A DNA stretch of 64,000 bases from Glandiceps talaboti (lineage: Eukaryota; Hemichordata; Enteropneusta; Spengelidae). The stretch is from positions 20,992,892 to 21,056,891 of the forward strand of contig NC_135562.1 in NCBI RefSeq assembly GCF_964340395.1, given 5' to 3'. Numbering within the stretch: position 1 is the first letter of the stretch; each line of letters starts with the position of its first letter. A program made the position numbers and the translations under genes. Shown piece by piece: positions 1 through 14,287 of this stretch. Under the pieces are notes generated by a model that was given only the letters and a program-made list of their open reading frames with translations, made no database searches and had not been told where the DNA came from.

Positions 1-468
1 TACTGTATTACAGGTATTTCAATAGCATTCTAAGTACTATATGAAACACAACATTTAATAAACATAACATCATATAATAAAACTCTTGGATATAACTTTG
101 ATTAATGTATTTTTTCTGTGAACATAGTTTCAAAACTTATATATCCTTGGATCTAATCATATATAACAAAACAGCACCATGTCAGTATATGTTGCATCGA
201 AATATAATCTTTTCGCATTTTTCACGTTTATATTTCAGGGCCAGTTAAATACGCTTTATTTTGTTGTGTTTACATGTATCAGCCTGTGTTGGATATATTG
301 TACTTTCACACAATGGTCATTACTTTTTTGTCAAACAATGACTGAAAATTGCCATTTACATTAATATCCTGACGCAATCTGATTAAAATCCGATGTAGGG
401 GACATGACGCGATTTCTTTTACCTCTTACTTGTATTGTTGTTTGTTCTTTTGTTTGTTATGTGAGCGC
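1..468. other. AT-rich single-copy flank
   Basis: I see no supported gene here. A 61-residue open frame at 179-364 is hydrophobic and compositionally like translated AT-rich non-coding DNA. The segment ends where the 33-bp minisatellite begins. Confidence 0.5.
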
Positions 469-2151
469 CTTGTACCTAGTGTCCTATATCTCATACAATA
501 CATTGTATCTAGTGTCCTATATCTCATACAATACCTTGTACCTAGTGTCCTATATCTCATACAATACCTTGTACCTAGTGTCCTATATCTCATACAATAC
601 CTTGTATCTAGTGTCCTATATCTCATACAATACATTGTACCTAGTGTCCTATATCTCATACAATACCTTGTATCCAGTGTCCTATATCTCATACAATACC
701 TTGTACCTAGTGTCCTATATCTCATATAATACCTTGTACCTAGTGTCCTATATCTCATATAATACCTTGTACCTAGTGTCCTATATCTCATACAATACCT
801 TGTATCTAGTGTCCTATATCTCATACAATACCTTGTATCTAGTGTCCTATATCTCATACAATACCTTGTATCTAGTGTCCTATATCTCATACAATACCTT
901 GTATCCAGTGTCCTATATCTCATACAATACCTTGTACCTAGTGTCCTATATCTCATATAATACCTTGTACCTAGTGTCCTATATCTCATATAATACCTTG
1001 TACCTAGTGTCCTATATCTCATACAATACCTTGTATCTAGTGTCCTATATCTCATACAATACCTTGTATCTAGTGTCCTATATCTCATACAATACCTTGT
1101 ATCTAGTGTCCTATATCTCATACAATACCTTGTATCCAGTGTCCTATATCTCATACAATACCTTGTACCTAGTGTCCTATATCTCATATAATACCTTGTA
1201 CCTAGTGTCCTATATCTCATATAATACCTTGTACCTAGTGTCCTATATCTCATACAATACCTTGTATCTAGTGTCCTATATCTCATACAATACCTTGTAT
1301 CTAGTGTCCTATATCTCATATAATACCTTGTACCTAGTGTCCTATATCTCATACAATACCTTGTATCTAGTGTCCTATATCTCATACAATACCTTGTATC
1401 TAGTGTCCTATATCTCATACAATACATTGTATCTAGTGTCCTATATCTCATACAATACATTGTATCTAGTGTCCTATATCTCATACAATACCTTGTATCT
1501 AGTGTCCTATATCTCATACAATACCTTGTACCTAGTGTCCTATATCTCATACAATACCTTGTACCTAGTGTCCTATATCTCATACAATACATTGTACCTA
1601 GTGTCCTATATCTCATACAATACCCTGTATCTAGTGTCCTATATCTCATACAATACCTTGTATCTAGTGTCCTATATCTCATACAATACCTTGTACCTAG
1701 TGTCCTATATCTCATACAATACCTTGTACCTAGTGTCCTATATCTCATACAATACCTTGTACCTAGTGTCCTATATCTCATACAATACCTTGTACCTAGT
1801 GTCCTATATCTCATACAATACCTTGTACCTAGTGTCCTATATCTCATACAATACCTTGTACCTAGTGTCCTATATCTCATACAATACCTTGTACCTAGTG
1901 TCCTATATCTCATACAATACCTTGTACCTAGTGTCCTATATCTAATACAATACCCTGTACCTAGTGTCCTATATCTCATACAATACCTTGTACCTAGTGT
2001 CCTATATCTCATACAATACCTTGTACCTAGTGTCCTATATCTCATACAATACCTTGTACCTAGTGTCCTATATCTCATACAATACCTTGTACCTAGTGTC
2101 CTATATCTCATACAATACCTTGTACCTAGTGTCCTATATCTCATACAATAC
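469..2151. repeat. 33-bp minisatellite, 51 units
   Basis: Head-to-tail 33-bp units share the core GTGTCCTATATCTCATA, and the span is exactly 51 units. Variation is limited to a few positions: TACC, TATC or TATCC after TTG, and ATACAAT or ATATAAT near the unit end. Between about 670 and 1360 the variants recur every seven units (231 bp), a higher-order repeat of about three copies. From about 1680 to 2151 the units are nearly identical, suggesting recent homogenisation. Because 33 is divisible by three, both strands are open across the array (513 and 572 codons), but the peptides are only an 11-residue repeat and I do not regard them as genes. The array starts and ends abruptly in single-copy DNA. 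Confidence 0.98.
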
Positions 2152-4376
2152 CACAGGGGTTCTCATACCGTATCTTGTACTAATTGCATGTAGCCAACCA
2201 CAATCTGTACGCATAATAACTCGAAGTTAGACATTGAAACAAAGCGAACCAATTAATAAAATGTATTTAACGTCGTTGTCTTTTTTCTGCGCTCGAGCTC
2301 TTTTCGAACAGAGCATTCTGAGTATTTTTCGGCACATTACGCATTCTCATTAGACTGCATTAGACTTTTCGAAAAAAAAATCACCCCCTGTAACTTCTGT
2401 CAAGTCCCTTAAATGTTGATGGCTAAAATATGAACTTAAACTTGATTATTGGACAATTGAACATAGTTTGAATATAGTTATTAATAAATTAATGATGGCT
2501 AGAGCGATATAAGTTTGGGACTTAGTTTCCAATTCACCAAATGGCGAAGAAACTGAGTTGAAAGAATGTGTTACGATAATTCTCTTCCGCTGTCTTATCA
2601 GTAAGTAAAAAGGTGCATGACAAAATCCACAGTGATATCAATAGTGTATTTGTTATTCATTCTTCTGTTAACGAGGACGTCCTTTCCGTTCTAGTTTCTT
2701 CAAGGTCATTTTCAATCACAATCACTTATCTAACAATTGTGTAACGGATTTGTGCAAGTACGCACGTCCGTTTGTTTACTCAATAAATTGTTTACTGCTT
2801 GATATATTTATAAATATATTATATATGTTTCTTTCTTCTTTTCTTTGACAACATTTTTGGATCGATGATCCTTGACAAATAAATGACATGCTTACGTCAG
2901 ATTATTATGACAATTACTACAATTAGGTTTCCTTAAACTGAGACTGTACGACTTCCTTCTTAGCATAGCAACGTCGTCATAGCAACAGATCAAGGCTTCG
3001 CCATGCTTCACAGTCACTTGCCAAGGATTTGAAGGCGTGGTTACAAATCTCAAGATATGTGTCATTCAAAATGATTGACAGTTGTTATGATTTGGCGCTA
3101 AAATTTGAAAATGTAGGGCAGAGAGCGGCCAAAACAAACGACGCGTGATCGGAAATGTTAATGTCTTATTTTTAGTGTCTTGTCTTGTCCTGTACTTGAA
3201 AATGAAAATGTCGTGTATGAATGTTGAGATTATTTAATGGAAAAGACGAGTGAGTTTTTCCATGCCCGACTACTCACTAATATTGTTTTGATTGATCTTA
3301 ATTATTACTAGTGATGTTTTTAATGTCATATACGTCCTTCATCACACCTAGTCACAATTCACCAGGATACTCAATATTAAACAGCATGGTTGCATTATTC
3401 AATGCCGTTCTCAGTGCTCACATTTAATTACACATATTGAACTGGGACACGTTTGGTGTTCTCAATGGCGACCCTGAGTCGATTCCAAACTACTGTAGTG
3501 TAATAGACTGCGCTGATTATAGCGTACAACAACCTTTAGGCTAACGACCCCTACGTATTACATAGTACATTCAATTGTATTTACAAAATGAAATCCGATG
3601 TATCGGTTTTGAACGAGTTTGATATTTGTGACAGTTCAGTGATCCGTGCCAGAAACCAAACACGTGCAAAACATCTATTTTTACTAAAATGAAATACAAC
3701 TAACTACAGCGCCCGCTACGTCATGTACCGTGTCAAGTTCAAGGGATGAGGTGTTCGCGAAACCTTGACACGCCTGCAGTTTAAACATATGTAGAAATTT
3801 TTGTCGATGACGTTGATGTAAGTGGATTGATAGATTGGTTGCCTAACTGTTCGCTAACTATCGACATGATGGATTGTACAGTTTCGATTCCACAGTCGAC
3901 GTCATTCAAAAAACACACAAGGTTTTAATGACATTGGCCTTGCAAGGACATTGCAATGTTTATTTCCATTGATAATATTCAATGACGCTTTGTACACCTC
4001 TCGTCCTGTTTGTCACATGACAGGGTACTTGATGGGTGTATGATAGATGAATACTGAGACCAAATGACTATGCGATGAATACTATAACACCACTAATGCA
4101 CGACATTAATACATCAACAAAGTAGAAACATTTCCATGTTAACGATCGCTGTGAGAAAATTGATTGATGGGTTCATCAAGACAATAATACTAGTGAACAT
4201 GGGCCAAGGTCTTTGAGAGAAAAATCGCTGACAGAGTCAAAATACTTTGTGAATAGAGAACCAGTTTACTGAACGAAAGGTCTGTGCCGTCCTAGTTACC
4301 GGAGAGTAACGGAAATCTACTAACAGAAGGCGAGTAATAAGTGATGGCAATGAGCAACTAGTCACTGTGGATTTGT
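2152..4376. other. Intergenic or distal intronic single-copy DNA
   Basis: No coding region, RNA gene or mobile element is supported in this stretch of about 2.2 kb. It is AT-rich with short A/T runs and stop codons in all frames. If the kinase continues to the left, this could be intron, but no DLK- or DFG-type exon was seen on the minus strand. Confidence 0.5.
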
Positions 4377-4474
4377 GTTTGTTTGTTTGTTTGTTTGTTT
4401 GTTTGTTTGTTTACTTGTTTCTTTGTAACATGTTTGTCCGACAATGTATTTATTGCTTGTTCGTTTGTTTGCCT

Positions 4475-4523
<49 letters not shown>

Positions 4524-4524
4524 C

Positions 4525-4574
<50 letters not shown>

Positions 4575-4672
4575 GTTTGTTTGTTTGTTTGTTTGTTTGT
4601 TTGTTTGTTTGTTTGTTAGTTTGTGTGTGTGTTTGTTCATCTGCTTAATTGGTTGGTTGGTTGGTTGACTGG
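4377..4672. repeat. Compound tetranucleotide microsatellite (GTTT, GTTA, GTTT, GGTT)
   Basis: A GTTT run (4377-4422) is followed after about 50 bp by a GTTA run (about 4475-4571), a second GTTT run (4571-4616) and a short GGTT run. Each motif differs from its neighbour by one base, and the change is abrupt and then propagated. Confidence 0.95.
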
Positions 4673-5118
4673 TTGAGTAGTTGGTGTAGTTATTGTTGGT
4701 GAGGCCCAAATCGCATATAGATTCTGATTAAAATGTAGGAGTTCAAAATAATTGTTAGACAGAGTTATACAAGTAATTATTTAACAATGGTCCTAGTTAT
4801 GGCTCTACTAATAACATAGCACTAACCAAGAACCTGAGATTGAAATCACTGGCCTTTACATGTTAGATAGACAAATATCTGAGCAACAGAAGGGAGGGGC
4901 AAATTAGTTACATCTTAAGGGGTCTTTCCAAGTAAATCGGCTAATGTAGAAGGATTGCCATTCAAACGTGGTAAAACTTCACCAGAATAGATTTAGTGAG
5001 GACATGGTTTATAGTTGTTACGATGTGACGAGACTTTGGTACAAAAACCACTATTTCCGCCAAAAAGACTACTATGAGGTGACGGGAATACATGACAAAA
5101 TATACGCCAGTTCATACA

Positions 5119-5169
5119 CCCCCCCCCCCCCCAAAAAAAAAACAAAAAAAAAACAACAACAACAACAAC
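5119..5169. repeat. C-homopolymer, A-rich and CAA tract
   Basis: A run of about 14 C is followed directly by two A runs and a short CAA repeat. The open frame that crosses it is a by-product of the low complexity. Confidence 0.9.
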
Positions 5170-5548
5170 ACCTATTTAAAGTTGGGGGTATAGATAAACA
5201 AAATATGACCAAATTAATCTTATAGACTCAGATATCTCACGGTCGCCAGCTTGGTCGCTGACGATAGAAAAGGTATTGACAAATCGTCTACAAAACCATA
5301 TGTTTGAGACATCATGTAAAAGGTGTGAATCGATCAACTACAAACCTGAATACAATTATCACAAATCCTGTACTATGAAAGTATAGACAGACTGCATGAC
5401 GCAGTAATCGCAAACAGATCTCGATTTTCAAAAGTGGCGGAAAAATGCATGTATAATAGCAAAGTTGATGTATTATCCCCACCATCCACAATGTCCGTTT
5501 TTGACTGGTTAAGATAAATCCTGATAAACAAGTGACAAACTTCTAAAT

Positions 5549-5584
5549 AGACAGGAAGACAGACAGGTACAGACAGACAGACAT

Positions 5585-5641
<57 letters not shown>

Positions 5642-5678
5642 TACAGACAGACAGGCACACAGGAAGATGTACCGACAG

Positions 5679-5725
<47 letters not shown>

Positions 5726-5732
5726 GGCAGGC

Positions 5733-5765
<33 letters not shown>
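5549..5765. repeat. GACA tetranucleotide microsatellite (two blocks)
   Basis: Two long GACA blocks are separated by a short degenerate interruption around 5640-5690. Cysteine/leucine/serine-rich open frames on the minus strand are translations of this repeat and not genes. Confidence 0.97.
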
Positions 5766-8700
5766 TTTACATTGTTTTAGTTCGTGCATTTAAAAAATAC
5801 TGCGAGTTGTTTGTACAATCATATGTATTAGTCTGTGTAGTTTGCAGTGTCGATTATTTATAGTTTCATGGCCTCCTTCACAGCCTACACTACATCCGGA
5901 AGGAGCAATTCTTATCATCCAGTTATCCCACTATTTCCGCCATAAGAAATCCAAAATATCACGTTTTTCTGTAATTTTTGTCACATTTCAGTATTTTAGA
6001 CTAAATTCAATAACATAAACGTTGGTGATATATTATGATATTTATGACTAACTTAAACGATAATAAATTCATTTCGTACTTTTTAATATTCGTTCTTTCC
6101 GAAGTCATTACTTCGTACACGATATTAATATGCTGAAAGGAAACATGCCATTGGTTGTTTTCAATACAAGTTTTCCATTATTTTGACCACAGGGGTTAAA
6201 TCAATTAATGGAATACCACTCCAATGTGATTATGTGAACAAGGTAGTCTGGATGCCAACGAGCAAGGTGAATGTCCTAAGTGAAACGCACAGGTGTGCTA
6301 CTTTTAACCCTCTACTGCGCATGCGGAAGTTGCCAATGTCAAAATGTCATTGAGTAACAATTAATTACCGTATTACGGCTATTTCGATCTACATGAGCTA
6401 TGTATCCGGTACGTCAGATCATGAACAAATTCTTGAGTATCAGAATTGATTGGGGTTTTTTTATCGGTAATAAAGACAAGGACACCTTGCAAAGCCAACA
6501 AAAATACGACTTCACGTACGTACAACGCAGTAACGTTGGTTGTTTACTTTAATAGCAAGGAGGGCTTGCGGTCAACGACCGACCGACGGTTGAACAGCAG
6601 TGAGACTCAGCAACATCAGACGTGGACATTGAAGGGAAATACAATACACGTATCGACAGCACATAAAACAAATAAATAAACAAGAACGTAAAAAGACAGA
6701 GCTAGACTGTCCTGAAAATGTATATACTAATGAATTGGAGACGCTCGGACCAGTTCCCTTCACCCTCTTCACTGTCGGTCAAATAGGTGTGAATAAATTG
6801 TACTGGCGACGTAGTTTATTTGGTGACACTGGTCATTTCAAAACCAAAATTTGAAAGCATTTCAAAATAAAGACGGGTTATTGACATGGTTGGGATTTAA
6901 AATAAAGTTATTATAAACCAAAAATGACTGAATTACAAGAATTTGTGTTTGAATATTGCGCGGAAGTGTGTATCGTCCGAAATGCGGTGAAAGTATTTCA
7001 GAGTTGGGGTCAAAAATAAAATGGCCCTAAAAATCGATTTGCTCAATATTTGTTATCATTTTCGACCTCATTGCCTGTGTATTTTGAAAAAGTCATATTG
7101 AAGACACGTCCACCATGATCTATAAATACTACATCCGGGGTGAAAGGACAGCAGTAAAGATAAGCTTTTTCAAAAGCATAAAACAAAATGGGGAATTTTA
7201 TGAAAAAATGTCATGCTTGTCTATTGGTCGAATCAATGCCATTGTTTGTTACAAGTGACATTTATTTAGAAACAAAGGCGATCTGTTTATGAAATCATGT
7301 TATTCATATAAAAGTACACACACGGCACCCAGGAAAGTACATACACGACACCCAGGTAAGCTACACACACGACACCCAGGAAAGTACAGAGTATTCAGTT
7401 GTGGCAATGACTTGTCAATGGGGCAATTATTGAACATTGTAACGTGTATACATACATCGGACCCCCCCCCCCCACCACCACCACCACCACCACCACCAAC
7501 ACCACCACGTGACCACGATAAGTCAAAACAATATGTTCAAATGGGGTAACTGACTGACCTAAATATTCAAATTCAAAACATTATGATAATATATTACAGC
7601 GCTGACGTCAGCATGACATCACCCCCACTGATGTCATCAATTTTATGCAGGGACTATTTTACGAGACCCTCGCCTCGTTCAACGACCCTATGTATAAATG
7701 CTCATCGGCTTGCCGCGCACATACGTTTTGAAGGACAACAGATTGCACATAGTGTTTACGTTCAATCGAGTTTAAATCCTACACTCGAGAGTAAGGCAAT
7801 TGTCATTGGAGAAACGAGGTCTTCCCGTTGGATATCAAACCATGCCGAACGTTTTCAAAAGTCGGGGTTTTAATGCAACTAATGTGTGCCGACATCTGAA
7901 GGCGTGAGACGGAAAGATGATGGATTAACTATAAAATAAATATTTAAAAAAAAAACATTTAAAACAATTTGATGTTTGAAGTTCATGAAAAAAAATATTC
8001 AAGCAGTCCCGTTTATTTAGGACACCTAAATGGGACGTGAATGTTTTCAATTTGTATTATATTGTAAGTCTCCCAGACTTTCTCCGTATTTTTTGTGTTT
8101 TGCTGCTGTAACTTTATATCATGTCCCTTGATCTGTGTCTTCCAATGCTTGGAGTTGTAAAGTTTGAAGACGACTGGTCACTTACGTCCTTCAACTGAAT
8201 ATTTCATTTCAATTACCCCAAAGTCTACTTCGGTCCAAAAAGTGTTGACAGACAGTGCATTGGCTGGAATTCAGCTTTTGTGATACCTTGCAAACGACAC
8301 TCCTTTGATAAAAAGCCGCCATCTTTTCACGACTGTAAAACCATTATGTAGCCGGTACATCCACAAGGCTCGTTTTTGCGCATCAACCGCTCAACTGTCG
8401 GATTTGAATGAAACTTGTGTTGACATGATGCCAAAACAATGTTCTTAAGGAATAGAAGAGTAATCCGAAGGATATCTTAAGTGTCGTTTTAACTTTATGC
8501 CGACTGGGTCAAAGAAAGTTGGCTTGATATTGTGTGTGTACCTGACTGCGAATTATTCAATTAGTCTCCAAGGACCGAAAGTAATCTAACCCCCGTAAGG
8601 TTGTTTTTGGCGCGATGAATACATATAAAGCGACAAATTTGGCGGGATTGTAATTAAGGTACACAAGCTGACAGACAGGTAGGATTACTAGATGGTGATT

Positions 8701-10054
8701 AACGAGTACCTATTGATCCTGTTTACGAGCACACCCGAACGGCCAGACTGACCGCCCGACCGCTTTTGTGTACTTTGTGATTCAAAACTATGAGACGCAA
8801 ATAACACGCGAGAAAATCTACCAAAAGAAAGACCATTGTTAATAGTGCATGTTGTAAATCCCCAAATTACAAAATGAATGCCGTTTACTTCAAAAGTTAA
8901 TAGCAATGGACTGGGCTTTCATCTCTATACATGTGTCCCGTTCTTTCACGCGTGATTGTATGACTCATTTATATACCGTTCATTTCACGTTTTACCCTTG
9001 AAAGCATTAACTTTATGGCGCGATTTTTGCTCTTCGGGAACGATAGCTTTTATCTCTCCTATTTTATTTTATTTTCGAAAAACAGACATCAGACATAAAA
9101 AGACAAACAAAACCATTTATTGGATTGCATTGTAATAAGGTCAAACAATAAACAACGCTAAATTTGAAAGAATTCTGTAATTCTACTGGTTATCAAGTTG
9201 ACAACATTAGACGGTCACGTGAGAGTTTCTCCACCTGTCGGCTGTTGTATATTGGCGGTTTTTACTTTGATATCAAAACGGTAAATTGTGATAATAAAAT
9301 CGTAATCTAGTGTTGTCCTTGAGCACTACAAATCGGACTTATTAAACCAGTGAAACGTCAATACTTCAAAAAACAGCGCCACTCAAAGTACACAATCAAA
9401 ATAAAACTACAGAACGTGCTGAACATACGATATGTGAAAAGGACCCAGATAACAAGAACTTCATACACACTCAAGTTTTTCAAGGCCGAACATATTTCTA
9501 TTTTCAATAATTCATATTTCTATTATGATTTTAAGGACGCCATCCAAGCATCACTAACAACGTGAATTATTTAATAGGACTGTTAATTGTTAGGGTCGAG
9601 AAAGGGATGAATTTGTCTCGTTACCATAGCAACAACCATAGCGACATTTCAGAAAATCCGACAATAGCGCCACCTATTGGTCTTTTTGGGTTAATGTTGT
9701 GCCGTTAGGGATGACTAATTTAATTCACAGTTCAAATATCAATGAGTTTTATTCAACTTGCTCATAATTTGTCATCGTAAAGACTAACTGCTGTCGAATA
9801 CCCAAAGTGCCTTTTTTCTAAATTTGGAAAGATGTGTCATCAATACATTATTCGTGCATCTTGTCATTTTATCGCGTGGTTACAAATAACTCATCTTTCA
9901 GAGCGACCGATGAGATGACGTCATCCACACATTGTTGCTTGCAGGTAATTTCAAGCGACGTGTTGTACAAAACTGGCACAATATTTGCAATGTTGTATGT
10001 TGGAGGCGAGGAGTAGAGGGATTTGTTACCACTAGACCTATATTCCATGGCGTG
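5766..10054. other. Single-copy stretch with short repeats, no supported gene
   Basis: A short 23-bp repeat of three copies lies at 7313-7384 (core GACACCCAGG), and a C-run plus CCA repeat lies at about 7460-7505. Two perfect TGACGTCA palindromes occur at 7603-7610 and 9916-9923. Open frames of 60-96 codons (for example plus 7583-7873) lack splice context, domain motifs or convincing codon bias. Nothing else stands out. Confidence 0.45.
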
Positions 10055-10069
10055 TGTGTTTGTGTTTGT

Positions 10070-10102
<33 letters not shown>

Positions 10103-10159
10103 TGTGTGTGCGGGTGTGTGTGGGGGGGTCTGTGTGTGTGCGCGCGCGCGCGTGCGTGC

Positions 10160-10242
<83 letters not shown>
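10055..10242. repeat. TG/CG dinucleotide repeat
   Basis: Alternating purine-pyrimidine tract: TG runs interrupted by two CG runs (about 10075-10087 and 10141-10152), then about 80 bp of pure TG. Such sequence has Z-DNA-forming potential (established knowledge of alternating CG/TG tracts). The overlapping open frames in several frames are artefacts. Confidence 0.98.
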
Positions 10243-10243
<1 letters not shown>

Positions 10244-10603
10244 CCCAAACAAGCAATGCACACATTTGTAAATTCGCTAAAGAGATGCAATTTTATTACT
10301 GAATGCGTTTTAGGGTCATTTCACGTAAAGTGAACTTTCATTGCATTCTAATCAATGTTCGTTAAATTTAAATAAAACTCAACTTGTTGTGTAGGTTCGT
10401 TTTAAACCTGGAGTGGCAGCTGTCTAATTTTAATAGCACATAACATGAAAACTTACTTCTATATTTCGCACGTTTACAGAATGCGGCATACTCAGAGACT
10501 GTATCAGACGTGATAACAGTTCTAGTGTATCATTGGTTTGTCAAAAACCATACAATATGTCGTTTGAATATGTTTGACCTAATGATTTCTAAACCATTCG
10601 TCC

Positions 10604-10711
<108 letters not shown>

Positions 10712-12006
10712 TTAAATCATCATACGAACTGTTTTATTACTTTGCATTGCAACGGAGATATATGTCTTTGATGTATATTTGTTGACCCCGTTATTTTTTA
10801 AAGAGTTATCACTACGTACTCATATTTATAAACACTATTTTCTGTCGTTGCTTCCCTACGGCCATTTATTCTAATAATGGCATCAACTCTAAACCATTAG
10901 TACTATATATTCGCCTGTACTTGACCCGTTCATAAACATACACTTAAATTAATTGCAATAAAATAACACCTTCTACCTCCTTTAAATGTCTTAAAATTTG
11001 AAGACAAGCACATCGTCTTGATTCCTCAAACCTCTCCTGAAGGAAATTTGACGAGGAGCGTGTGTGGGGAATCGTTTCTAAATCGCTTCTGAAATATTTA
11101 TACAATGTTTCGTGTTTACGTAGGGGCATGTACAACGGTGATGCGTTCATCACTTGCTACTGTATATAGCATTAGCATTCAAAATCATATCATGGGCTCC
11201 ATGTATTCGTGTGCGGTCGCGCCCGCGTGTACGTGTATATGTGCGTGTGTGCACGCGAGTATGTACTAATCGTGCATAATGCATTCCTATGCGCGTTCCT
11301 GTGCGTTTGTGCGTGTGCATTAATTCGAGCGTGTGTCTATGTAACTCAAGTATCAGGTTGTTGCTACTTCGTGCGTAGATATCGAAGAGCATAGCTGTTC
11401 TTATCTCCCATTTTATCTCGCAAAATAACTTTCATGGATGCATTTTCATCTCTGGTATGTGACAGTTTTGTTTGTAATCACCAGTATTCCAAGCCCTCGC
11501 TGTCTTCACATAACTGGTCTCTACACTATCATCCTTTATATGAAAGTTTACAGGATAGTCAAATGTTACCAGGTCAAAGTCGGTTTCTTTGTAACAACCT
11601 AGGGTTTTGACCTTGACACTTCCAGTCAATGGTTTTTAGACGACTTGTCAACAGCAATATGAAGACGAGCGCCACTTCTCGGTGCACTCACTGTCAAATT
11701 TCATTTTAGTAATATCAACCAAGCTGACTGCATTTTTTTTCAACATTCAAATTATTTTGTTGGATTTTCGAAGTTGATATCATAATTTGTAAAACGCTGT
11801 CGTCTGCTGCAGTCGCAACATTGGGTGACAAACAATCGATAACATGATTACTCACGCGTAATGAACTAATTAAGATCAAGCTTTATTTTTCTGTAAAACC
11901 TGACTGAACTAGAGGCTACGTCATCGGTCAGTTTATTTAATAATGAAGATTTTTTGCTCTTTAACTAAAAACGATGATTAGTTATTATTCATCGAATGAC
12001 TTCACC

Positions 12007-12019
12007 AGGTCAGAGGTCA
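12007..12019 (+). promoter_or_regulatory. Perfect DR1 nuclear-receptor half-site repeat
   Basis: Two AGGTCA half-sites separated by one G. DR1 is the consensus for HNF4/RXR/PPAR-type receptors. There is no nearby promoter to give it context. Confidence 0.3.
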
Positions 12020-12618
12020 ATCTAGGGTTCTCAGGTTGTTCTATTGATGACAAATATGAACAAATTTGCATAATCAGTGGTTGTTCACTACCGTGACTAA
12101 CAACAGTGTTGAACTCGAAACGTGACAATGAAACTTCGGTACCTGAATCATCTCTCATAACAAGTGCACTTAGGTTGTCATGGTAACGGATTTAGTGATG
12201 ATGTCAGCCTAGTTCAAGGATTGCGTCTGACTCAGCATTGCCCTCCCCATGAGAGTGATTATAATTCAGACACAAAGCTTTCCCCGAAATTGTGGAATTA
12301 TCCGGTGGCATCAAAGCCGAGCAATTATACCCCTCCCCCTATCGGCGATTAGAACGTGATTTGGCATAAGGGAACATGTGATGAACTTGATGGTGTAAAC
12401 ACGGCTAAGTGTACTGACGACAGATAGGGTGCTTTGAAATTGTGTATTGATCATGGCAATACACAGTAGTGAGACATTATGATCTGATTCAATATCGCGT
12501 ATATGAAGCATATCAAATAATCAATTAAGATCCATCATATACTAACGAACTAACGATCGACCAACTGGCAAGAACGATGACTTGATTAATCATGCAATGT
12601 AGCAAATAAATACTCGCA

Positions 12619-12805
12619 ACCCATCCCTCCTGTCAGCTCCCCAACCCCATCCCTCCTGTCAGCTCCCCAACCCCAACCCCATCCCCCTGTCAGCTCCCCA
12701 CCCCATCCCTCCTGTCAGATTCCCAACCCATCCCTCCTGTCAGCTCCCCAACCCCATCCCCCTGTCAGCTTCCCAACCCATCCCTCCTGTCAGCTCCCCC
12801 ACCCA
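12619..12805. repeat. C-rich minisatellite, about 25-bp unit, 7 copies
   Basis: Imperfect units built on CCCATCCCTCCTGTCAG followed by CTCCCCAAC. One unit carries an extra CCCAAC, and several have lost a T or C. The strand is strongly C-rich. Confidence 0.9.
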
Positions 12806-13930
12806 AACTTATCTGACCTACTATCAAACTATACGGGGATGTTTTTGAAATATCTCGTTTATTTAAATGAAGCAGTCTACATATCACGTGACAGATACAT
12901 TCCAAGTGGTTGATATGTTGAGTGAGAATTTCTGATCAATTATTGAATCATTCATACTACGCTCAATTTCATTAACGGATACTCCACGAATTATGTGCAT
13001 AACATCAACAACACCTATTTAATAATGAGGTGAATGTACATTTACACTAGTACGTAGTAATAAGAATCCAGTTCTAGGTGAAACGAAAGTATACAGTATC
13101 CAATTATTCCCCTGAAATGTGAAGGACAGAAAAAAAACGTGCCTCTTGTTACCAACCCCTTGAGCTCATGCTGTCCCGTGTTTTAGAGACGTGTGTATAG
13201 ATTCCCGCTATATTTCCGACTAGGGCAAATTGTCCTTGAAATTCAAATTGGTTCACCATTGGTCATGACATTCATTCATTTCTATGCATTACTATCAATT
13301 CCTAAGCATTATTAAAGTCAACAGTTAACGTACACCCCGAGTTCCGGAGCATAGGAGTCAGTTTTATGGAGTCTTTTTATTTAAGACGTGAAAATCATTA
13401 CTTTATTAGAGTTCAACCACTGCTGAGAATGTATTAAGAAAACGTCTCAGTATAGATATAAAGTCTACAAACTGCTGGCGGAAAATTGCTGGGTTTGATA
13501 TCCATATGATAAAGTTGGAAGATAATAAAATTGAATGATGTGGATGATCAAGGACAGTGTGTGGTATTAATACTTCAGTTTCACGTTGTTGGAAATCGTA
13601 AATACGTCTTTCTATATATTTTATATTTTTTCATTTTATTAGATAGCTGCTAATCAGGTCGGTTCAAACTGAACTCTTTACCCTGACTCGATATACGATA
13701 GTAGGAGAATATCACAACTTAATATTGTTAATGAAATTGATGTTATAAGTACTTTCTTTACCATTCCGACTAATCTATCAATATATTTTCACTTAATGTC
13801 ACTGGCTTCTATTTCCCCCAAAGGCTGACAACATATCAACTCCATATCTATAGTGTTACGTCATCTGAGAATAAATATGGACGTAATTTATGACTGACTG
13901 ATACCCGTGTCGTCACTTTATTCATTCAAG

Positions 13931-13934
13931 TTCA

Positions 13935-14002
<68 letters not shown>

Positions 14003-14112
14003 AACTGACTGATTGATTGGTTGGTTGGTTGGTTGGTTGGTTGGTTGGTTGGGAGGGTGGGTGGGTGGTTGACTGACTAACTGACTGACTGGCTGACAAC
14101 CAATCGCTCTAT

Positions 14113-14180
<68 letters not shown>

Positions 14181-14244
14181 GGACTGAAAGAATTGACGAA
14201 CTGTCAGTAAGCCCCATCGATCCATCAGAAAAGGATAAGGACGT

Positions 14245-14287
<43 letters not shown>
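13931..14287. repeat. Compound GATT / GGTT / GATT / GACA microsatellite cluster
   Basis: GATT repeat (13931-14010), GGTT repeat (about 14017-14052), a second GATT repeat (about 14116-14178) and GACA repeat (14247-14287). The motifs again differ by one or two substitutions. The frames reading through it (Ser-Ile-Asn-Gln type) are artefacts. Confidence 0.96.

Noticed and set aside
426-2144. Long open frames (513 and 572 codons) on both strands
   Set aside because: They are translations of the 33-bp satellite; a unit divisible by three with no stop gives unlimited open frames.
2395-2415. Minus-strand Asp-Leu with fitting phase as the start of kinase exon 4
   Set aside because: The following residues (Thr-Glu-Val, then a stop) do not match DLK.EN and terminate immediately.
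5373-5789. Cysteine-rich secreted-like peptides on the minus strand
   Set aside because: They are translations of the GACA microsatellite.
8174-8250. Minus-strand open stretch ending at a GTAAGTG donor (TFWTEVDFGVIEMKYS)
   Set aside because: The preceding acceptor has no pyrimidine tract and the segment is under 80 bp; the donor alone is insufficient.
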